Part shown: in pieces, positions 17,624-22,936 of the stretch | How positions within the stretch are numbered: position 1 is the first letter of the stretch | How the letters are laid out: each line of letters begins with the position of its first letter | Virus record (IMG/VR): IMGVR_UViG_3300027573_000682 | Span: 1-22,936 of that record | Direction: 5' to 3' (one strand) | From: a virus | DNA: 22,936 nucleotides | Notes under the pieces: generated by a model | What the model saw: the letters and a program-made list of their open reading frames with translations, nothing else | Told to the model about the DNA's origin: nothing | Databases searched by the model: none | Position numbers and translations under genes: made by a program

Positions 17624-20600
17624 GGACCGCTGACGCTGGGGCGCAGATCGCGCGCCGGCCGCAACCCGGTCGGGATCGGCGGTCTGGATCTGGCCGGCAG
17701 CAACGCCCGCTGTCCCGCCTCGGTAGACGCCTCGTCCCACGACATCACCCCAGGCTCCGGTTCCTCGTCCGGGCTCGGCAGCTGCCCCGCAGCCTCTGCC
17801 CGGAACAGCATGCGGATCGTCTCGCGCGTCTCGGCCCGGGTCGGTGCGGCGGCAGTTGCGAGGCCCAGCAGGGACTTCCCGACCGCCGCGGGAATGCGGC
17901 CCTGATTCATCATCTCGATGACTTCCTGGCCGGCTTGGTCGAGGATCTCGCGACGGCCCCGGCTCGGCGCTAGACCGTTGGCGATTATCCGGGTCACGGC
18001 CGGCCGGGTCATGATCCAGGCCGGCACGGCGAACGGAATCGAAGCCACGATGCGGGCCGGTGCTGGCAATCCACTGATGACCCCAGCCGCTATGCCACCA
18101 CCAAACTCCTCCCCGCGCCTGGGGAACATAAAGCGGATCTCTCGCGCCAGACTCTTCATGTCGCTCGCCAACCCGTCAGGAAACATGATTTCCTGCTGTC
18201 GCGGCGTCCACGGCTTCAAAGCGTCTTCAAGCGATTTGCCGGCAATGGTGGTTCCGCCACTGTCGGCTTGCACCACCGCCTTGCCCATGACCTCCTTTAG
18301 GGCTTGGGTCTGGATGGCGTGCATCTGCGGCGAGTCCTGCCCAAAGAACCGCAGCGCCTGCTCAAGGCGCTCCTCCTTGCCGGGCCGCAGCACGAAATTC
18401 ACGGCGTCGTCAGGCATCTTCTTAGGGTCAGTCAGCGCCGACAGATAGTTCTTCTCCAGGAAAGTATCGCGCTCCAGGTTGGCTCTCTCCAGCTGCCGCA
18501 TGGTCTGACCGAAATTGTCCGGGGTCAGCTTCTCGGCCGGGATCGTGCCGCCGCGCGCGTCGAGGCGCTGGCTATAGAGCCGCATCTCGCGGGCAATGCG
18601 GGGACCGTAGGTCAACTCCAGCATGCCGCTCTTGTCTTTGGCAGCGATCAGTGTCGCGAACTTCTGAGCCAACACCTGGCCGGTCTGCGGATCGATCGCC
18701 GAGCCGCCAGGCCCGAGCATATTGTCCATGTCGGCCGAGGCGACGCGCCGCCAGACATCGGGGCCGACCATCTGGCGCATCGTCCGAGCGCGGGAGAGGT
18801 TGCCGGGCGCTAACACCTTCTCGGCTATGACGCCGGGGTCGGGCATGATCCCGGTCTTCGCCTGCGCCACCATCTGGTTGATCTCGGCATCGCCGAACTT
18901 GCGGATGCCTTCGTGATAAGCCGCGTCCATCTTGCGGAGCAGCCGGAGCGCCGGCGCCGCGGCCGGATCTAATTCGGCCGCTTTGATCGAGCCGTTGACG
19001 GCGTGACGCAAATCGTTGAAATCGCGCTTTGCGACCCCGGGCATCATGTCAGTGAACTCGCCCATCTCACCGAGGATCGTGCGGATGCGTTGAGTGTGCC
19101 CGAGCTGCATCTTTGGTCCGGCATCGCGCAACTGATGCAACGCCTTCAGCACGCGCCCGTCGCTGAAAATAGGATTGCCCGCAGCATCAGGCGGCAGTGC
19201 ATCCAGCACCCGGGCCGCCGCCCTCCTCATCGTGCCGGTTGGAACGATGCCGGGGAACTGGCGCACTGGCGGCTCGTAGTCGCGCACAGAAGGCACTCCA
19301 AACAGCGCCTCCTCGCGGGCCTCCGGGTTGGGGCCAAGCGGGCCTCGCGGCTGCGGCTGTTCTAGCGGCGCGACAAGCCGATCGACCTGCGAGTAGCCCT
19401 TCTCCATTGATCGGCTGAAATCCGATCTGGCCTGGCTTAGACCGGCGGCGTGGGCGAGGCCAAGTTCTCCGCCCGTTCCGGCCGGTGCCCGGCGTGAAAA
19501 CGCAGCAAACTGACTCAGCTGCTGGTTCAGCATGCGGTCGGCGTCGCGCGTCAGGTTATCGACCTCGGCCTCCAGCTGCGCCGCGTGCTGCCGCACATTG
19601 CCGAGGATCGGCACGCCGGCCTCGCGGGACGAGACGCGGGAGGCAGGGTCGAGGATCTCCTCTATTGCCCCGGCGCGCCCGCTTGGCGGGAACACCTCAT
19701 CGACCATCCCGCGCAGCCGCCGCTGCACCGCAGCCAAGTTCGGATCGTCCGTGTAGTCGTAGCCTAGTCGTTTAGCCACGTTCTCGCTGAACTGGGCTGG
19801 TTTGAGACCGGGTGCCACCGAGCCGATCGGCACAATGCCGCCGGAGCGCAGCGTTTGGCCCGCCAGCTCGCGCGATTCCGGGGTGACTTTCGCCACCCTG
19901 TCGCGGAAGAACCTGCCAGCCATCCCCGGCAGCCTGGTAAACAGCTGCCCCGCGCCCTCGCCGCCCGCCTCGTAAAGCCCGGCCATCCCGATGGACGACG
20001 CTAACTCCGGCACTGTCTTGCGCATACCGCCGGCGGCGTACTTGACCGCCTCCTGTAGCGCCTTGCCGCCGGCACCGCCCGCAGCGGCGCCCGCCACAGC
20101 ACCGGGTGGCCCGGCCGCGGCACCAAGAACGCCCCCGATCGTAGCCCCCGCGGTGACCGCTGGCTGCGCCACCAGCTGCGCGCCACTCTGCATCAGGATG
20201 TTGGAAACGTCGCCACCCTCGACCGCTCGGATCTTGCCGTCCTCGGGACTGCGCACCACGAACCGCCCGCCGCGATCGGTGAAGACGTTCTCGGGACCGT
20301 ACTTCTTGGCGAGATAGGCTTGCTTCTCCCGCGGATTGTCCGACTGGTACATCGTGATGATGTCGTTCCAGCCGGTGCCGGTGTCGTAATCGACACTCGG
20401 GTCGTAGCCCTGCAGCAGCCGTGTGTCTTGCTCTTGGTTTAGGGCAAGATCGCTGCCTATTTCGAGTGCCCGCATGGCGGAGCGCCCCGGCTGCGGTGCC
20501 GGGCTTTCAGGCTGCAACGCGCCACCCGGCTGCATAACCCCACTTGGCCTCGCGGCTGGACTGCCGAACAGCCCGCGTCTCTCGCCCTCCTCCCAAAGCT

Positions 20601-20706
20601 TGGCCTTTTCTGGGGACAGAAGGCCGCGCCGATAGGCTTCGCGATAAAGGTCGTACCGCTTATCCGCATCGGGAGCTGCCGGAAGGGTCGTCGGATCGTC
20701 TGACAT
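17620..20706 (-). CDS. Very large probable internal virion / DNA-ejection protein
   Basis: 1028 residues. No catalytic family was recognised. The N-terminus (KRYDLYREAYRRGLLSPEKA, about 16-35) is a charged helix common at the start of such phage proteins, followed by a Pro-rich linker. Residues about 180-226 form a Gly/Ala-rich hydrophobic stretch (TAGATIGGVLGAAAGPPGAV, then AGAAAGGAGG), suited to membrane insertion. The rest is helical and charged. Large helical proteins with such a segment, placed after other virion genes, are typical of ejection proteins in podoviruses (compare T7 gp15/gp16 by type, not by sequence). AGGAA lies upstream of the ATG at 20706, which directly follows the stop of the previous gene. 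Confidence 0.66.
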   Translation of the reverse strand: MSDDPTTLPAAPDADKRYDLYREAYRRGLLSPEKAKLWEEGERRGLFGSPAARPSGVMQPGGALQPESPAPQPGRSAMRALEIGSDLALNQEQDTRLLQGYDPSVDYDTGTGWNDIITMYQSDNPREKQAYLAKKYGPENVFTDRGGRFVVRSPEDGKIRAVEGGDVSNILMQSGAQLVAQPAVTAGATIGGVLGAAAGPPGAVAGAAAGGAGGKALQEAVKYAAGGMRKTVPELASSIGMAGLYEAGGEGAGQLFTRLPGMAGRFFRDRVAKVTPESRELAGQTLRSGGIVPIGSVAPGLKPAQFSENVAKRLGYDYTDDPNLAAVQRRLRGMVDEVFPPSGRAGAIEEILDPASRVSSREAGVPILGNVRQHAAQLEAEVDNLTRDADRMLNQQLSQFAAFSRRAPAGTGGELGLAHAAGLSQARSDFSRSMEKGYSQVDRLVAPLEQPQPRGPLGPNPEAREEALFGVPSVRDYEPPVRQFPGIVPTGTMRRAAARVLDALPPDAAGNPIFSDGRVLKALHQLRDAGPKMQLGHTQRIRTILGEMGEFTDMMPGVAKRDFNDLRHAVNGSIKAAELDPAAAPALRLLRKMDAAYHEGIRKFGDAEINQMVAQAKTGIMPDPGVIAEKVLAPGNLSRARTMRQMVGPDVWRRVASADMDNMLGPGGSAIDPQTGQVLAQKFATLIAAKDKSGMLELTYGPRIAREMRLYSQRLDARGGTIPAEKLTPDNFGQTMRQLERANLERDTFLEKNYLSALTDPKKMPDDAVNFVLRPGKEERLEQALRFFGQDSPQMHAIQTQALKEVMGKAVVQADSGGTTIAGKSLEDALKPWTPRQQEIMFPDGLASDMKSLAREIRFMFPRRGEEFGGGIAAGVISGLPAPARIVASIPFAVPAWIMTRPAVTRIIANGLAPSRGRREILDQAGQEVIEMMNQGRIPAAVGKSLLGLATAAAPTRAETRETIRMLFRAEAAGQLPSPDEEPEPGVMSWDEASTEAGQRALLPARSRPPIPTGLRPARDLRPSVSGP

Positions 20707-22398
20707 CTATTGCGGTTCCTGTCCGGCAGACGCGGCCCCCGGGCCGATGCCCCTCAGGATTTCGTCATCTGTCAGTTTCGACACGTCATCCGCCACGGCA
20801 CCAGACGCCGCTTCCATATTGTGGAGCCTCTCCTGCAGCGCCCGGGAGATGTTGCGCAGCGCCCCGGCTACCTGGCTTGGGCTATCGAGCACCCCAAGGG
20901 TCGGAACGAGCTTTTGCAGCTGTTCGGTTGCGTGCTTGCTCGCATAGCGCTGGCTCTGCAGCGGCTTTTGCAGCGCCTCCCGCAAGATGCGTATCTCGCT
21001 CTCGAATTTGTCGGCCTCCTTGCCGCCCCAAACGCCGGGCAGCCTCCCGCCAGTAATCTGCTCGGTCACCCCGCCGACCGTGCGGCCAGCCGTTCCGCGC
21101 ATGCCGACTAGGTTCGGGTTGGTTTGCGCCAAGGCAGCGAGCCGCTCCGCCTCGTTGATAAGGCTCTTCAGTTCCAGCGCCGCCAGGTCGGTCTTTTGCT
21201 TCGTCTTGTCAACCGCAGCCCGCGCCCGCGCCGTCGAGGTGTTGGCCTGCTGCTGGGAGACCTCCAGCCTTCCCTTCTCAAGAATACGCTGCAACCTCCG
21301 ATCTTCATCCTGGGAGGCCGCCGTGTTTGCCTCGACCTTCTGCCTCATGTGCGCCAGAAAAGACTTGTCCCTCTGATCTTCTACCGTCGCCTCGCCTGCC
21401 CTTTCCCTTTCGTCCACCTCCCGAATCCGCTGAGTAATCTCGTCGTAGCGCAATCGGTTGGATGCAGCATTTTGTCTCGCCGTCTCGGCCCTAGCTTCCG
21501 CGCTGCCGGCCAAATCTTGCTTCTTTGCCCAGAGATCTATCTCGGTCTTGTAGCGATCATTCTCGACCTTGTATTGCCCCTGCAACCCCGCCGCCCTGGC
21601 CTTCGCTGCCTCAGCGAGGAGGCGGCGGCGAGACATCGGCACGGCCACGCCCGGATTCTTCGCCTGCTCATTCGCCAACGCACGCTGGTAGAGTTGCTGC
21701 TCGGTCGGCGGCTGGATGGGCGCTACAGGCTCAGGCCCGGCCTGCGCCATCTGAGGGCCGGCTGTGGGAGCCCCAGGGGATGCTGGCGCTCCGGGTTGAA
21801 AGGCTCGCGGTGTGCCGCCAGCGGGGACCGGCTGCCCCGGCGTCGCCTGCGGGAACGAGGTTGTGGCCGTCGAGGCCGAGGTCAGCAGAGGCGAGGGTGC
21901 TCCGCCGCTCGGCGGTGGGATGGCGGGGCCAGCTTGGGACGAACCGATCTGAGACGGGTAACCGGGACCGCTAGTTACGTTTCCGGCTGTTGTGTCAGTC
22001 GGCAGCGCCGGGAATGCAGAGCTTTCTCCTTGGGTCGGGAACGGATATCCCGTGTAGCGCCATCCTGTTTGAGGCTGCGACTGCCGCCATTGTGACGGGG
22101 GCGGCCCGGTGAGCGCTGACGGACCTCCAGCCCCCTGTTGCGGTTGCATAAAGCCGGTGGACTCTTGTCGCGGCAAACTTTGGACCGGAGCCGGCTGCGT
22201 ACCGGGAACCGCCCACAAGCTAGGGTCGCCAGCAGCATCCCCAACCCCCTCCGCCCGTTTGTCGGCATCCAGCTTTCGCTGATACTCGGCCAGCTGCATC
22301 TGCAGCATCAAGGTGCGGATCTGATCCTGCTGCTGCTGCCGATAGTCCTGCGCGAACTGGCCGATGCCGGCGCCGATGGCTGCTAGCGGGAATGCCAT
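20707..22398 (-). CDS. Probable virion-associated coiled-coil protein
   Basis: 563 residues. A short hydrophobic N-terminus (MAFPLAAIGAGIGQFAQ) leads into a Gln-rich helix (DYRQQQQDQIRTLMLQMQLA). Then comes a long Pro/Gly/Ser-rich low-complexity region (about 65-235), followed by a long charged coiled coil (about 240-420) and a compact helical C-terminus. Unrecognised by family. Its place between the 165-residue protein and the 1028-residue protein, in the same frame of transcription, makes it a likely partner in the internal core or ejection apparatus. GAGGTAAGCG precedes the ATG at 22398. The gap to the next gene downstream is zero bases (TAG then ATG). Confidence 0.66.
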   Translation of the reverse strand: MAFPLAAIGAGIGQFAQDYRQQQQDQIRTLMLQMQLAEYQRKLDADKRAEGVGDAAGDPSLWAVPGTQPAPVQSLPRQESTGFMQPQQGAGGPSALTGPPPSQWRQSQPQTGWRYTGYPFPTQGESSAFPALPTDTTAGNVTSGPGYPSQIGSSQAGPAIPPPSGGAPSPLLTSASTATTSFPQATPGQPVPAGGTPRAFQPGAPASPGAPTAGPQMAQAGPEPVAPIQPPTEQQLYQRALANEQAKNPGVAVPMSRRRLLAEAAKARAAGLQGQYKVENDRYKTEIDLWAKKQDLAGSAEARAETARQNAASNRLRYDEITQRIREVDERERAGEATVEDQRDKSFLAHMRQKVEANTAASQDEDRRLQRILEKGRLEVSQQQANTSTARARAAVDKTKQKTDLAALELKSLINEAERLAALAQTNPNLVGMRGTAGRTVGGVTEQITGGRLPGVWGGKEADKFESEIRILREALQKPLQSQRYASKHATEQLQKLVPTLGVLDSPSQVAGALRNISRALQERLHNMEAASGAVADDVSKLTDDEILRGIGPGAASAGQEPQ

Positions 22399-22406
22399 CG
22401 CTTACC

Positions 22407-22936
22407 TCACTTGAACAGGCTTGTTATGCCGCCGATCGCGCCGGGGAACCATCCGCTGGTCGGGTTGAACAGCATGTTGGCCCCCGACAAGAGGCCGCCA
22501 ATCCCTTGGGCCTGCTGATTGAAGCCGGCGTTGGTGAGCTGGCCGCTGAGCTGCGCTGCGTCCCGGCCGCCGCTCAGGTAATTCTGCAGCTGGGTCATTA
22601 CCGACAAGGGCAGAGTGTACTGCTGGTTGCCGAGGCTGCTGGTCCCGGTCAGCTGCTGCAGCAAACTGGCGAGGCTCGACTGCGCGTTACTGCCGATCGT
22701 CGCGCCGGTAGAGTAGGGCAAGCCTCCGAACTGCGCGGTGTTGGCCGCGATGTTCTTCCCGAGCGTATCGGCCTGCCCAATCGCGTTGCCGGCCCCCTGA
22801 AGCAAGCCGCTGCCCTGCGTCACACCGAGCCCCGCGGCGCTGATCTGCTGGTTCAGCGCCTTCAGTAGCGCATCGATCTGCCCCATGTAGGTGGCAGACG
22901 GCATCGCGGCTGAGGTCGCGGCGAGTTCGGGCGCGG
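22407..22936 (-). CDS. Probable virion protein, 5' end outside window
   Basis: The frame is open to the right edge. An internal ATG at 22904 would give 165 residues, but ten more in-frame codons (APELAATSAA) precede it without a stop, so the true start probably lies beyond the window. The protein is Gly/Ala/Gln/Ser-rich: MGQIDALLKALNQQI, GSGLLQGAGNAIGQADTLGK and LTNAGFNQQAQGIGGLLSGA. This low-complexity helical style resembles small ejection or tail-assembly proteins of podoviruses. It ends eight bases before the next gene, as in a single late operon. Confidence 0.62.
   Translation of the reverse strand, partial: APELAATSAAMPSATYMGQIDALLKALNQQISAAGLGVTQGSGLLQGAGNAIGQADTLGKNIAANTAQFGGLPYSTGATIGSNAQSSLASLLQQLTGTSSLGNQQYTLPLSVMTQLQNYLSGGRDAAQLSGQLTNAGFNQQAQGIGGLLSGANMLFNPTSGWFPGAIGGITSLFK

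Noticed and set aside
21124-22095. A 323-codon plus-strand ORF under the coiled-coil protein gene
   Set aside because: It is Arg/Leu-rich without motifs and antisense to a gene that continues cleanly through both junctions of the late operon.

Overview
The window is phage DNA throughout: a high-GC tailed phage or prophage, with no recognisable bacterial housekeeping gene. GC content, codon use and gene types suggest a proteobacterial host, perhaps an alphaproteobacterium, but nothing fixes the host. No integrase, portal, capsid, tail-fibre or lysis gene was recognised here. The two ends of the window hold opposite ends of one leftward late programme, so the parent genome is probably circular or circularly permuted. 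The left end holds packaging genes running off the edge. The right end holds large virion-associated proteins entering from the other edge.

Layout. (1) 3263-1, minus strand: a tightly overlapped operon of small unknown proteins, a short HTH protein (possible small terminase), an HNH endonuclease and the large terminase. The terminase is not a complete reading frame because it leaves the window, but both ATPase and nuclease motifs can be read. (2) 3430-5433: a small plus-strand gene whose 3' end is split by an intact IS1595-family element at 3585-5388. The element has perfect 23-bp inverted repeats and an 8-bp target duplication, and carries three passenger genes behind the transposase. (3) 5502-7523, plus: a phage SpoVG-like protein, a small basic ORF, about 0.9 kb without a convincing gene but rich in hairpins and a repeated stem-loop, then a Cys/His 'HGG' protein. 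(4) 7534-9966: a divergent pair of small operons. The leftward one encodes an Rmf-like protein and a small protein; the rightward one encodes a GP88-family protein, a second HNH endonuclease and three small proteins. Both start from sigma70-like promoters with nearly the same 5' leader.

(5) 12125-9989, minus: an HTH regulator, a membrane-anchored arabinofuranosidase-like fragment, a RusA resolvase, a small protein and a RepA-like AAA ATPase. (6) 12204-17623, plus: the early recombination and modification operon with a YqaJ-like exonuclease, KTSC protein, ERF annealing protein, a hydroxylase-fold-like protein, a ParB-like protein, an adenine methyltransferase and small membrane peptides. Blocks 5 and 6 diverge from one palindromic operator at 12147-12162 whose arms double as the two -35 boxes. 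This looks like a compact genetic switch. (7) 22936-17620, minus: three proteins typical of internal or DNA-ejection proteins, converging on block 6 with overlapping stop codons.

Together the early genes supply replication initiation or helicase function (RepA-like), strand annealing and resection (ERF + YqaJ), junction resolution (RusA) and DNA methylation. The late strand supplies packaging and virion parts. The least explained items are the passenger-carrying IS, the hairpin-rich block at 6014-6938, the shared 'GACCAACCAC' leader, and the single-operator switch with a probably leaderless repressor mRNA.
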